Of a stretch of 64,000 nt of DNA, positions 50,791 through 59,717 are shown one piece after another; the first letter of the stretch is position 1, and the number at the start of each line of letters is the position of its first letter. Position numbers and translations under genes: made by a program. The notes under the pieces were generated by a model that saw nothing but the letters and a program-made list of their open reading frames with translations, was not told the origin of the DNA and did no database searches. The DNA is from Bacillota bacterium (GTDB taxonomy: Bacteria; Bacillota; Clostridia; Lachnospirales; Lachnospiraceae), in NCBI GenBank assembly GCA_023418475.1, contig JAEZZO010000033.1, positions 62,001 to 126,000 of the forward strand. The letters are read 5' to 3'.

Positions 50791-52458
50791 ATGTTGAATT
50801 TTAAGAGATATCAAAGAAATCCGGTAATTGAATTAACTGACAGGCAATGGCCGAATAAGCAGATAGAAAAAGCGCCAATCTGGTGCAGTGTAGATTTAAG
50901 AGACGGAAATCAGGCACTTATTGAGCCGATGGTTGTGGAAGAGAAGGTAGAATTCTTTCAGATGCTGGTCAAGCTCGGATTTAAGGAAATTGAAGTTGGT
51001 TTCCCTTCTGCTTCGCAGATTGAGTTCGATTTCTTAAGACAGTTAGTGGAACGTAAATTAATTCCCGATGATGTGACTGTACAGGTATTGGTGCAGTGCA
51101 GAGAGCATTTGTTAAAGAGAACCTTTGAAGCCCTGGAGGGGGTTAAGAAGGCGGTTGTTCATATATATAATTCTACTTCCACCCTGCAAAGAGATGTGGT
51201 ATTTCATATGTCCAGGGAAGAAATTAAGCAAATTGCTGTAGAAGGTACAAAGCTGGTAAAAGAATATGCGAAGAGTTTTCCGGGACAGATCATTTTAGAA
51301 TACTCTCCTGAAAGTTTTACTGGAACAGAAGTTGAGTATGCGCTCGAAGTTTGCAGTGCAGTCCAGAAAGCTTGGGAACCCACACCCGACAATAAGATAA
51401 TCTTTAATCTTCCGGCTACGGTTGAAATGAATACACCGAATGTTTATGCAGATCAGATTGAATGGATGAACCGTCATTTTAAAGACAGAGATTGTGTTAT
51501 CTTAAGTGTACATCCGCATAACGATCGCGGAACCGGAGTTGCTATTACAGAACTTGCATTACTTGCAGGTGCAGACAGAGTGGAAGGAACTTTATTTGGA
51601 AATGGAGAGAGAACAGGGAATGTTGATATATTAACATTAGCCTATAATATGTTCTCCCAGGGAATTGATCCGGTTTTAGAGATAGATAATATAAATGAAA
51701 TTATAGAAGCATATGAGCGCTTATGTAAGATGAAGGTGCATGAACGTCATCCATATGCTGGTAAATTAGTATTTACTGCATTTTCCGGTTCTCACCAGGA
51801 TGCGATTAATAAAGGAATAAAGGCTTTAAAGGAACGGAATAGCCAGTACTGGGCAGTTCCATATCTTCCAATTGACCCTTCCGACATTGGCAGACAATAT
51901 GAACCGATTGTCCGTATCAATAGCCAGTCCGGTAAGGGTGGTGTTGCTTTTATTATGGAGAATTATTATGGCTTCAAGCTGCCGAAGGGAATGCATAAGG
52001 AATTTGCAGATGTCATTCAGAAATTATCAGAAAAGCAGGGTGAAATTGCACCTGAGCAGATTATGAGCGAATTCAAAAGCTGTTATCTGGATCAGAAGAT
52101 ACCTTTGCATTTCATAAAATGCAAGGTGGAGGATGTCTCAGAAAATGAACTGACGAATGCAAAAGCGATGGTTATTTATACGCAAGACGGAGTCGAAAAG
52201 GTGATTGAAGCAACCGGTAACGGACCGCTGGATGCGGCACTTAAGGGATTGCAGAAGGAGCTTGGTATTCAGGTTAAAATTCTTGATTATAATGAGCATG
52301 CACTGGGTGGTGGCGAAACAGCGCAGGCGGCTGCGTATATACAGATGTTAGATATACCAAGCGGAAGAACAACCTTTGGTGTTGGTATCAGTTCTAATAT
52401 TACGAGAGCTTCCATTCGAGCAATTTTTAGTGCTATAAACAGACTGTATTTAAAATAA
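50791..52458 (+). CDS. leuA: 2-isopropylmalate synthase
   Basis: A 555-residue LeuA of the yeast/actinobacterial-like class. It condenses acetyl-CoA and 2-ketoisovalerate in the first committed step of leucine synthesis. Seen: the HMGL-like barrel with SVDLRDGNQAL, metal ligands in SVHPHNDRGTG, NGERTGNVD, and a C-terminal LeuA_dimer regulatory domain (about 410-555, DYNEHALGGGETAQAAAY) that usually gives leucine feedback inhibition. Start: GGAGG precedes the ATG at 50791; a TTG five codons earlier lies in that site. Monocistronic, with a terminator after it. Confidence 0.95.
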   Translation: MLNFKRYQRNPVIELTDRQWPNKQIEKAPIWCSVDLRDGNQALIEPMVVEEKVEFFQMLVKLGFKEIEVGFPSASQIEFDFLRQLVERKLIPDDVTVQVLVQCREHLLKRTFEALEGVKKAVVHIYNSTSTLQRDVVFHMSREEIKQIAVEGTKLVKEYAKSFPGQIILEYSPESFTGTEVEYALEVCSAVQKAWEPTPDNKIIFNLPATVEMNTPNVYADQIEWMNRHFKDRDCVILSVHPHNDRGTGVAITELALLAGADRVEGTLFGNGERTGNVDILTLAYNMFSQGIDPVLEIDNINEIIEAYERLCKMKVHERHPYAGKLVFTAFSGSHQDAINKGIKALKERNSQYWAVPYLPIDPSDIGRQYEPIVRINSQSGKGGVAFIMENYYGFKLPKGMHKEFADVIQKLSEKQGEIAPEQIMSEFKSCYLDQKIPLHFIKCKVEDVSENELTNAKAMVIYTQDGVEKVIEATGNGPLDAALKGLQKELGIQVKILDYNEHALGGGETAQAAAYIQMLDIPSGRTTFGVGISSNITRASIRAIFSAINRLYLK

Positions 52459-52472
52459 TTGAAATGAATTAT

Positions 52473-52506
52473 GCTGCTGGACAATAACGCCTGTTCAGCA
52501 GCTTTT
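52473..52506 (+). terminator. Terminator after leuA
   Basis: GCTGCTG (52473-52479) pairs with CAGCAGC (52496-52502), followed by TTTT. Confidence 0.68.
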
Positions 52507-52652
52507 GTCATGTCCTCGGAGTGGTATTAAGTAGTACATATGCAAATACTCCTTTTTCGGAAGCACTTATTCGATAGGCTGCCTGGAATTTAACCAGCCT
52601 GTGAACAGTAATACGATACCGTATGGCATGCGGCCGCTTGCGAAGGCAGTTA

Positions 52653-52681
52653 TTGACTTGTATGAGTGGGAATGCTATAAT
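52653..52681 (+). promoter_or_regulatory. Sigma-A promoter of the glycopolymer locus
   Basis: TTGACT (52653-52658), exactly 17 bp, TATAAT (52676-52681), 67 bp before the first glycosyltransferase start. It lies inside the upstream open extension of that frame, supporting the start at 52749. Confidence 0.75.
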
Positions 52682-52748
52682 CCCTTTGATATTAAAAATT
52701 TCGAATAATAGGGAAATCGAGGGAAACAAAGATTTCGGAGGTATATTG

Positions 52749-55079
52749 ATGAAGGTAAGTGTTATTATACCGTTTCAGAAGGGTAAAGCCTTTCTGGAGG
52801 ATTGTTTACAAAGCCTCGTAGAACAGAGTTACAGGGATTTGGAGATTATCCTTGTTTTAGATCATGCGGAGGAAAAAACTGAAGCTCTTATCGCAACATA
52901 TCAAACAAAGCTGCCGATAATAGTAGTTCAATTAGTGGATAAATCAGGTGTGGCAGCGGCCAGAAATCTTGGATTGTCCAAAGCAGTCGGAGAATATGTT
53001 TATTTTCTTGACAGTGATGATTATCTTGGAGGCACAACTCTGGAAATATTAGTGCAGGAAGCTGACAATAATCATACGGATATTATCTATGGAAAAAAGA
53101 TATGGACCTGGTTTAAAAGAAGTATCTTTTTAAGTAAAATGGTAAGCCAGGAAGATCAGGAAGAGGATGAAGACGAGGAGAACGGTTCGGCAGATACCGT
53201 TGAGGGTAATCTGGAAAACGGAGGTGAATCGGAGGGACGGAGTTCGATAAACGATGACCAGCTTCTAACGGATGGTCTGCTGGAAGAAGATAGTCAGCTG
53301 AATTTTGACAAGCTAATGGATGCGGAATCCAAAAAAAGAAGAGCGTTTTATCATCTGGTTTCCCACCGGAAGGGTGTCCGCAATATATCCATATTAAATA
53401 TATTAATAAAACGTACTATAATAGAAGAAAATAATATTAGATTTAAGGAAGACATCCTGTATTTATCGGATTATCCTTTTGTACTGCAGGTATTGAATTT
53501 CGCAACTAGCTTTGAGTACCTGCCTTTGGCGGTTTATATCAAAAGAAATCATAATGATTCTGTAAATATGCCTTCTTTAAGTCAAATGAAGGGCAGCAAA
53601 AGTTTTGCTGAATATTTTGATACTTATCGATACGCAATCAGCCTGATCAGTCCAGATAGTAATTTAAGAGCTATCTTGGACCGAAAGATTATTTTTTATA
53701 GTATACGATATTTTGCGCCTAAGCTTCGTCGAAGTAAGAACCAGATCGATACAGAAAACAAGTTCAGGGAAATACATCTAATTATTTATAGTATGGATAA
53801 GGAATTATTAAAAAATAAAAACCGATATAAGCGCCGCTTGCTCAATGCGTTCTATAAAGGTGATATCAAGCGTGCTAAAATTATTGTAAATAGGCATCTG
53901 GCTTGGAAGAAATTAAAAAGGATTACAAAGAATAAGAAAGCCTTGGCGAAATTTCTCTATATTCATAGTTTCTCGAAGAAGCCTCTGAAAGAGAATTGGG
54001 TAATCTGTGAGAGCTTCTTTGGTAAGAGCTATTCGGATAGTCCGAAATATATCTATGAATATATTTCTAAAAATTATCCGGGGAAATATAGATTTATTTG
54101 GGTAATTGATAAAAAGCATACAAAGATACCATATAAACATACTAAAATTAAGCGTTTTGGTATCCGATATGCCTATTATATGGCACGCTGCAAGTATTAT
54201 GTTCTGAATGTACGTCAGCCTGGCTATGTAAAGAAAAGAGAAGGCAATGTCTTTTTGGAAACCTGGCACGGAACTCCGCTGAAAAAGCTGGGATTTGATA
54301 TTGAAGATATTAGTTCGGCATCTCCCAAGTATAAGCAGCAATTATTCAAGCAATCAAAAGCATGGGATTATATGATAGCTCCAAATCAATTTTCCGGTGA
54401 TATTTTCCGCAGGTGTTTTGTATTTGGTCAGGAAATGCTAAATACCGGTTATCCACGCAATGATATTATGCATTATGACAACCGGGATCAACTGGCAATA
54501 CAGATCAGAGAAAAGCTTGGAATACCGAAGGATAAGAAGACAATTTTATATGCGCCTACCTGGAGAGATGATGAATTTTATACAAAGGGCAAGTATAAAT
54601 TCACCTTAAAGCTGGACCTGACGTTGCTAAAAGAGAAACTTGGTAAGGACTATGTAATACTGCTTCGTACACATTACTATATTGCTGATTCCTTGGATGT
54701 CACCGGATTAGAGGGCTTTGCGTATAATTTAAGCAAATATGATGATATTTCGGAGCTGTATCTGATTTCGGATATTTTGATCACAGATTACTCTTCCGTT
54801 TTCTTTGATTATGCGAACTTAAAGAGACCCATGCTGTTCTTCACCTATGACCTGGAAAAGTATAGAGATGTTTTAAGAGGCTTCTATATTGATATTGAAG
54901 AAGAACTTCCCGGTCCTTTGCTATTTACGACTGAAGAAGTGGTCGACACAATAAATAATATGGATGCCATCACAGAGAAATATCACGATAAATATATAAG
55001 ATTTTATGATAAATACTGTTCCTGGGAAGATGGGAATGCTTCCCGCAAGGTTGCAAATAAGGTTTTTGGACTAAAATAA
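52749..55079 (+). CDS. GT2 glycosyltransferase / CDP-glycerol glycerophosphotransferase fusion
   Basis: A 776-residue two-domain wall-polymer enzyme. The N-terminal GT2 (GT-A) domain has VSVIIPFQKGKAFLEDCL and the metal-binding DSDD (88-91). The C-terminal half (about 415-770) is a TagF/TagB-type glycerophosphotransferase with WHGTPLKKLG, YAPTWRDDEF and ITDYSSVFFDYA, the conserved catalytic His being in WHGTP. It would build or extend a poly(glycerol phosphate)-type, sugar-substituted wall polymer. Oddity: residues 134-190 form an acidic low-complexity insertion (16 of about 30 residues from 135 are Asp/Glu) after the GT2 acceptor region. Start: GGAGG before the ATG at 52749. Confidence 0.87.
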   Translation: MKVSVIIPFQKGKAFLEDCLQSLVEQSYRDLEIILVLDHAEEKTEALIATYQTKLPIIVVQLVDKSGVAAARNLGLSKAVGEYVYFLDSDDYLGGTTLEILVQEADNNHTDIIYGKKIWTWFKRSIFLSKMVSQEDQEEDEDEENGSADTVEGNLENGGESEGRSSINDDQLLTDGLLEEDSQLNFDKLMDAESKKRRAFYHLVSHRKGVRNISILNILIKRTIIEENNIRFKEDILYLSDYPFVLQVLNFATSFEYLPLAVYIKRNHNDSVNMPSLSQMKGSKSFAEYFDTYRYAISLISPDSNLRAILDRKIIFYSIRYFAPKLRRSKNQIDTENKFREIHLIIYSMDKELLKNKNRYKRRLLNAFYKGDIKRAKIIVNRHLAWKKLKRITKNKKALAKFLYIHSFSKKPLKENWVICESFFGKSYSDSPKYIYEYISKNYPGKYRFIWVIDKKHTKIPYKHTKIKRFGIRYAYYMARCKYYVLNVRQPGYVKKREGNVFLETWHGTPLKKLGFDIEDISSASPKYKQQLFKQSKAWDYMIAPNQFSGDIFRRCFVFGQEMLNTGYPRNDIMHYDNRDQLAIQIREKLGIPKDKKTILYAPTWRDDEFYTKGKYKFTLKLDLTLLKEKLGKDYVILLRTHYYIADSLDVTGLEGFAYNLSKYDDISELYLISDILITDYSSVFFDYANLKRPMLFFTYDLEKYRDVLRGFYIDIEEELPGPLLFTTEEVVDTINNMDAITEKYHDKYIRFYDKYCSWEDGNASRKVANKVFGLK

Positions 55080-55140
55080 AGATTATAGGAATTTGTGTTA
55101 TTCCCCTTGATTGCGGGGTGTCAGCAGAATGGAGAATTGA

Positions 55141-55920
55141 ATGAAACAGAGTATTAAAAATTTTAAGAAATACAGGTTCCTATTATCGGAGCTTGTAATT
55201 AAGGATATCAAACTAAAATATCGAAGATCCTATCTGGGAATTTTATGGACACTATTGGAACCTTTTCTTACCATGATAGTACTGACGATAGTATTTTCTA
55301 ACTTTTACGGCAAGGATGATAAAACCTTCCCGGTTTATATACTTACCGGTCGCCTTCTATATGCATATTTTGCTAATGCAACGAAATCAGCGATGAAATC
55401 TATACGTGCCAATGGGCAAATGATAAAGAAGGTATATGTGCCTAAGTATATGTACCCGCTTTCCTCTATTTTATCGCAATTTGTAACCTTTTTGATTTCT
55501 CTTATCGTACTCGTTGGTGTTGCGGCTTATTTAAGAATAAAACCTTCTGTTTATATGCTTGAGGCAATTGTGCCGCTTCTTATTTTATTTATTATGGTAC
55601 TGGGAGTCGGACTTATACTGGCAACTCTGGCTGTATTCTTCAGAGACATGGAGTATTTATGGGGAGTTGTACTGATGATGATAATGTACTGTTGCGCTAT
55701 TTTCTATGATCCTGAAAAAGTTATTAAAAACGGATATGGATGGATTCTTCATTATAATCCACTGTATGCTGTCATCTTAAATTTCAGGAATGCAGTTATG
55801 GAGGGTATTCCGCTTAACATGGAAGCTTTATTATATTCCAGTGGATTTAGTATCGCTGCGTTATTGGTTGGTATCATTATGTTTTATAAAAATCAGGATA
55901 AATTTATCTTGAATATCTAA
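55141..55920 (+). CDS. tagG: ABC-2 type polysaccharide/teichoic acid exporter permease
   Basis: A 259-residue ABC-2 permease with six helices, of the TagG/Wzm group, that exports undecaprenyl-linked wall polymers. Typical features: LVIKDIKLKYRRSYLGILWT near the N-terminus and GVVLMMIMYCCAIFYDPE, NPLYAVILNFRNAVM further on. It is followed by its ATPase and lies among glycerophosphotransferase genes, so teichoic acid-like polymer export is the likely role. The symbol is by homology, not proven. Confidence 0.88.
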   Translation: MKQSIKNFKKYRFLLSELVIKDIKLKYRRSYLGILWTLLEPFLTMIVLTIVFSNFYGKDDKTFPVYILTGRLLYAYFANATKSAMKSIRANGQMIKKVYVPKYMYPLSSILSQFVTFLISLIVLVGVAAYLRIKPSVYMLEAIVPLLILFIMVLGVGLILATLAVFFRDMEYLWGVVLMMIMYCCAIFYDPEKVIKNGYGWILHYNPLYAVILNFRNAVMEGIPLNMEALLYSSGFSIAALLVGIIMFYKNQDKFILNI

Positions 55921-55995
55921 AAAGATAATGTTCTATTGTGTTTATTTTGAACCAAAGCATAATATCATTATCATGGCTGTTGAAATGGAGGTTCT

Positions 55996-56733
55996 ATGGG
56001 TAAGATTGTAGTTAAGGTTGATCATGTTGGCGTACGTTTTGTAATCGGCAGCGAAAAGGTGGATAACTTAAAGGAATTAGTAATCCGGAAAATAAAACGT
56101 AATTTGTCCTACAAAGATTTCTGGGCGCTAAAGGATGTGACCTTTTCGATAGAAGAAGGAGACCGGATTGGAATACTGGGCTTAAACGGAGCCGGAAAGA
56201 GTACTCTATTAAAAGTGATTGCCGGAGTACTGAAAGCAACCGAAGGAAGTGTCTCTACAAAAGGGCGTCTGGTACCACTGCTTGAGCTGGGTGCCGGATT
56301 TGATCTGCAATATACAGGAGCTGAAAACATTTATTTATATGGTGCAGTTCTTGGCTATTCCAGAGATTTCATAAAAGAAAAATACGATGAAATAGTAGAA
56401 TTTTCAGAATTAGGGGATTTTATTAATGTACCGGTTAAGAATTATTCTTCCGGTATGAAATCCAGGCTTGGCTTTTCTATTGCAACGGTTGTTGATCCGG
56501 AAATATTAATACTGGATGAAGTATTTGCAGTCGGTGATGCAAAATTTCGTAAAAAGAGCGAAAAGAAAATAAAATCCATGTTTAAGCAGGGAGTTACAGT
56601 ATTATTTGTATCTCATAATATTGAACAGGTAAAAACAATTTGCAATAAGGCGATTCTTCTGGAAAAAGGAAAACTGATTGCAGATGGAGATGTAGATAAG
56701 GTCTGTGATATTTATGAAGAAAAAATAAAATAA
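55996..56733 (+). CDS. tagH: Teichoic acid/polysaccharide exporter ATPase
   Basis: A 245-residue ATPase of the TagH/Wzt group. Walker A GLNGAGKST, signature SSGMKSRLGF, Walker B ILDEVFAVGD and SHNIEQVKTIC; an N-terminal VRFVIGSEKVDNLKELVIRK extension is typical of the group. It lacks the C-terminal carbohydrate-recognition or SH3-like domain of full TagH/Wzt proteins, so polymer ends are probably not checked by it. GGAGG precedes the start. Confidence 0.9.
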   Translation: MGKIVVKVDHVGVRFVIGSEKVDNLKELVIRKIKRNLSYKDFWALKDVTFSIEEGDRIGILGLNGAGKSTLLKVIAGVLKATEGSVSTKGRLVPLLELGAGFDLQYTGAENIYLYGAVLGYSRDFIKEKYDEIVEFSELGDFINVPVKNYSSGMKSRLGFSIATVVDPEILILDEVFAVGDAKFRKKSEKKIKSMFKQGVTVLFVSHNIEQVKTICNKAILLEKGKLIADGDVDKVCDIYEEKIK

Positions 56734-56890
56734 TATACTTATGTAATACTGACAGAGAAAGAGCCTCTACAAGGATTAATTGCGAACTTTATAGTTGAGA
56801 TTGGTAAAGTGGATGAGAAAACATTCACCTAGGGAACATTCTGCCAGCAACGTATGCCGGCAGATTTTGATGAAAGGTATGGTTATTCAT

Positions 56891-57286
56891 ATGAAAAAGG
56901 TTATCACTTACGGAACATTTGATTTACTGCATGTAGGACATATAAATATACTGCGCAGAGCGAAGGCTTTAGGCGACTATCTCGTTGTTGTGCTTTCCTC
57001 TGATGAATTTAATGCAATTAAAAATAAGAAGGCATATTATCCTTATGAAGACAGAAAAGTAATACTGGAAGCAATAAAATATGTAGATGAGGTTATTCCG
57101 GAATACACCTGGGAGCAGAAGATCGATGATGTCGTAAAGAATAATATCGATGTATTTGTTATGGGAGATGACTGGGAAGGCAAGTTTGATTTCCTGAAAG
57201 AATATTGTGAGGTAGTATATTTGCCTAGGACAGAGGGAATTTCCACTACCAAAATTAAAAATGACTTAAAGGATAAATTAAAATAG
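56891..57286 (+). CDS. tagD: Glycerol-3-phosphate cytidylyltransferase
   Basis: A 131-residue TagD that makes CDP-glycerol from glycerol 3-phosphate and CTP, the donor for the glycerophosphotransferases in this cluster. The nucleotidyltransferase motif is GTFDLLHVGH and the second motif is RTEGISTTKIK. Its size matches TagD. Start: the family's MKKVITYGTFD begins at 56891; earlier ATG codons (56795, 56870) would add a non-conserved leader. Confidence 0.95.
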   Translation: MKKVITYGTFDLLHVGHINILRRAKALGDYLVVVLSSDEFNAIKNKKAYYPYEDRKVILEAIKYVDEVIPEYTWEQKIDDVVKNNIDVFVMGDDWEGKFDFLKEYCEVVYLPRTEGISTTKIKNDLKDKLK

Positions 57287-57308
57287 CAATTAGAGAAGAT
57301 CTTATCCT

Positions 57309-58517
57309 ATGAGAAAGACATGGGTAATTATTATGAAGCAAGTGCTTAAAAAAGTTATAAAGGTACCAATTCTATTGATTTATCGCGTCTTCCTCCTGTT
57401 TCAAAAGGTGGATAGGAAGGTCATATTGTTTGAAAGTAACCTGGGAAGAAATTATTCAGGTAATCCGAGATTTATTTATGAAGAAATAGTTGCCAGAGGT
57501 CTGGATCAGAAATTTGCATGCTATTTCATTCTTGAGGATACCACAACGCAGCTTCCAGGTCATGTAAAAAAGATAAAAAGAATTAGTCTCTCCTATTTTT
57601 ATTTGTTTGCGAAGGCGGGCTTCTGGGTAAGTGATACCAGAATGCCTACATACTTGAAGAAGAGAAAAGATACGGTATATATTCAAACCTGGCACGGTAC
57701 GCCTCTTAAAAAGCTTGCACTTGATATGGAGCAGGTTAGTATGGAGGGAGAGAAGGGTTTACAGGACTATAAGAAGAAATTTGTACGAAATTCGAGCACC
57801 TGGGATTATCTTATTTCGCAAAATAGCTATTCAACACAGATTTTTCGCAGAGCATTTTCTTTTGAGAAGGAAGTTCTAGAAATTGGCTACCCCAGAAATG
57901 ATATCCTCTTTCATCAGAATAATAAGGAAGCAATTCAGGCAATAAAGCAAAAACTTCATCTGCCGCTTGATAAAAAGGTTATTTTATATGCACCAACCTG
58001 GAGGGACAATGAGCATTATGGGCATCTTACTTACCGCTTAAGCTCTCGGATGGATTATTCTTATTTGATGGACAGGCTTTCGAAGGAATATATTGTTCTT
58101 CTGAAAGCACATTATCTTGTAGGGGAGCAGCTAGATGACAGGAAATACAGAGGCTTTCTATATCAGTTTAATGCTTCCTGCGATATAGCGGAATTATACC
58201 TTGCAGCGGATATGCTGATTACCGATTATTCCTCTGTTATGTTTGATTATAGTATATTAAAGAAGCCTATGATATTCTTTACTTATGATTTGGAGCAATA
58301 TAAGGACGAACTGAGGGGGTTTTATTTCGATTTTCTAAATGAGGCACCGGGGCCCTTTGCATTGACAACGGAGCAGGTTGTAGCAAATATATTGCAATAT
58401 GATGTTGAAAAGTATCAGGCGAAATATCGGGCATTTATTGAAAAATACAATCATGCTGATTGCGGCACAGCATCGGAGCGGGTAGTGGATTTAATACTGT
58501 CCGGCGGAGGAAAATAA
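57309..58517 (+). CDS. CDP-glycerol glycerophosphotransferase
   Basis: A 402-residue single-domain TagB/TagF-family enzyme. A hydrophobic N-terminal helix (KVPILLIYRVFLLF) suggests membrane association. Catalytic-domain motifs: TWHGTPLKKLALDME, YAPTWRDNEHYG and ITDYSSVMFDYS. It would add a glycerol phosphate (primase or polymerase role) to a lipid-linked sugar; which one cannot be told here. It directly follows tagD, with 22 bases between. A second ATG at 57333 is an alternative start. Confidence 0.9.
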   Translation: MRKTWVIIMKQVLKKVIKVPILLIYRVFLLFQKVDRKVILFESNLGRNYSGNPRFIYEEIVARGLDQKFACYFILEDTTTQLPGHVKKIKRISLSYFYLFAKAGFWVSDTRMPTYLKKRKDTVYIQTWHGTPLKKLALDMEQVSMEGEKGLQDYKKKFVRNSSTWDYLISQNSYSTQIFRRAFSFEKEVLEIGYPRNDILFHQNNKEAIQAIKQKLHLPLDKKVILYAPTWRDNEHYGHLTYRLSSRMDYSYLMDRLSKEYIVLLKAHYLVGEQLDDRKYRGFLYQFNASCDIAELYLAADMLITDYSSVMFDYSILKKPMIFFTYDLEQYKDELRGFYFDFLNEAPGPFALTTEQVVANILQYDVEKYQAKYRAFIEKYNHADCGTASERVVDLILSGGGK

Positions 58518-58518
58518 G

Positions 58519-59676
58519 TTGAAAACAATCGGTTATCTTATATTTGCAGGCTTTTATTATTTTTTTCATTTATTTTGCAGCGTAAAGTCTAAGAAGGTTT
58601 TTGCAATCATGACACATGACGGCAGTGCTTCCGGTAATGTTGGTGTTGTGATAGATTATTTAAAAGCACGCAATGACGGCTATTCCTTCCAGTTTATACG
58701 TAACGAAGACCGGAAAGACATGGGGCATTCTGGAGCCTGGAAGCAAAAAATATCGTTCTTTATCAGTAAGCCATATCATCTGGCCACCTCAGAATTTGTT
58801 TTACTGGATAATGTCTTTTTGCCAATGGCTTACCTTCAATTTGCAAAGAAGGTATCCATAATACAACTCTGGCATGGAACCGGAACCCTTAAGAGATTTG
58901 GACAGGATGTGAATACCGGTAAATTACGAAAGCTGGAGAAAAATGCAAACAGCAAAGTAACCCATCTAATCGTAAATTCTATGGAAACTAAGAAGGAATA
59001 TGCGCAGTCTTTCGGAATAGAGGAAGACAAGGTATTTATCTATGGTATGCCAAGAACGGATGTATTTTTTGACCGTAAAAAAATAAAGGAGAAAAAGTCA
59101 AAATTCTATGATCAGTATCCTGCACTAAAAGATAAGAAATTAATACTTTATGCTCCAACCTTTCGAGATCAGGAAAAAAAAGAACCCAGACTGGCTCTGG
59201 ATACGTCCTTCCTTTGTAATAACCTGCCAGAAAATTACGTGATTTTATTGAGGCTTCATCCATTTGTTGCAGAAGCCATGACGTTGGATAATGATTGGAA
59301 GAGAGGCAAAGAGGACCGTGTAATAGCAATGTCTTCCTATCCGGATGTGAACACTCTGCTTTTGGTCTCGGACTATCTGATCACGGACTATTCTTCTGTA
59401 ATGTTCGAATATTGCCTAAGAGAGAAACCTATTATTTTTTATGCTTATGATCTGGAAGAGTTTTCTGACTGCGGCAGAGGTTTTTATAGAAATTATGAAG
59501 AGTATGTACCGGGACCTGTTGTTAGAAGTACTGGCGAAATCCTTGAATTCATAAAAAAACAGGAATTTGATCCGGAAAAAATCCATGCGTTTGTACAAAG
59601 TAACTATCGGTATCTGGACGGAAAATCGACAGAACGTTTATATCAGCACATATTTAGACAACAGAAAAATCACTAA
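58519..59676 (+). CDS. CDP-glycerol glycerophosphotransferase family protein (divergent)
   Basis: A 385-residue TagB/TagF-family protein, more divergent than its neighbours: the key motif reads LWHGTGTLKRFGQD in place of WHGTPLKKLG, with YAPTFRDQEKK and ITDYSSVMFEYC retained. A hydrophobic N-terminal helix (about 5-22) suggests membrane attachment. It starts at TTG one base after the previous stop, with GGCGGAGG upstream. It may use a related donor such as CDP-ribitol (inference). Confidence 0.87.
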   Translation: MKTIGYLIFAGFYYFFHLFCSVKSKKVFAIMTHDGSASGNVGVVIDYLKARNDGYSFQFIRNEDRKDMGHSGAWKQKISFFISKPYHLATSEFVLLDNVFLPMAYLQFAKKVSIIQLWHGTGTLKRFGQDVNTGKLRKLEKNANSKVTHLIVNSMETKKEYAQSFGIEEDKVFIYGMPRTDVFFDRKKIKEKKSKFYDQYPALKDKKLILYAPTFRDQEKKEPRLALDTSFLCNNLPENYVILLRLHPFVAEAMTLDNDWKRGKEDRVIAMSSYPDVNTLLLVSDYLITDYSSVMFEYCLREKPIIFYAYDLEEFSDCGRGFYRNYEEYVPGPVVRSTGEILEFIKKQEFDPEKIHAFVQSNYRYLDGKSTERLYQHIFRQQKNH

Positions 59677-59717
59677 GTGGTATACTGGTTGAATATCATT
59701 TTTGGAGGGAATGTTAA

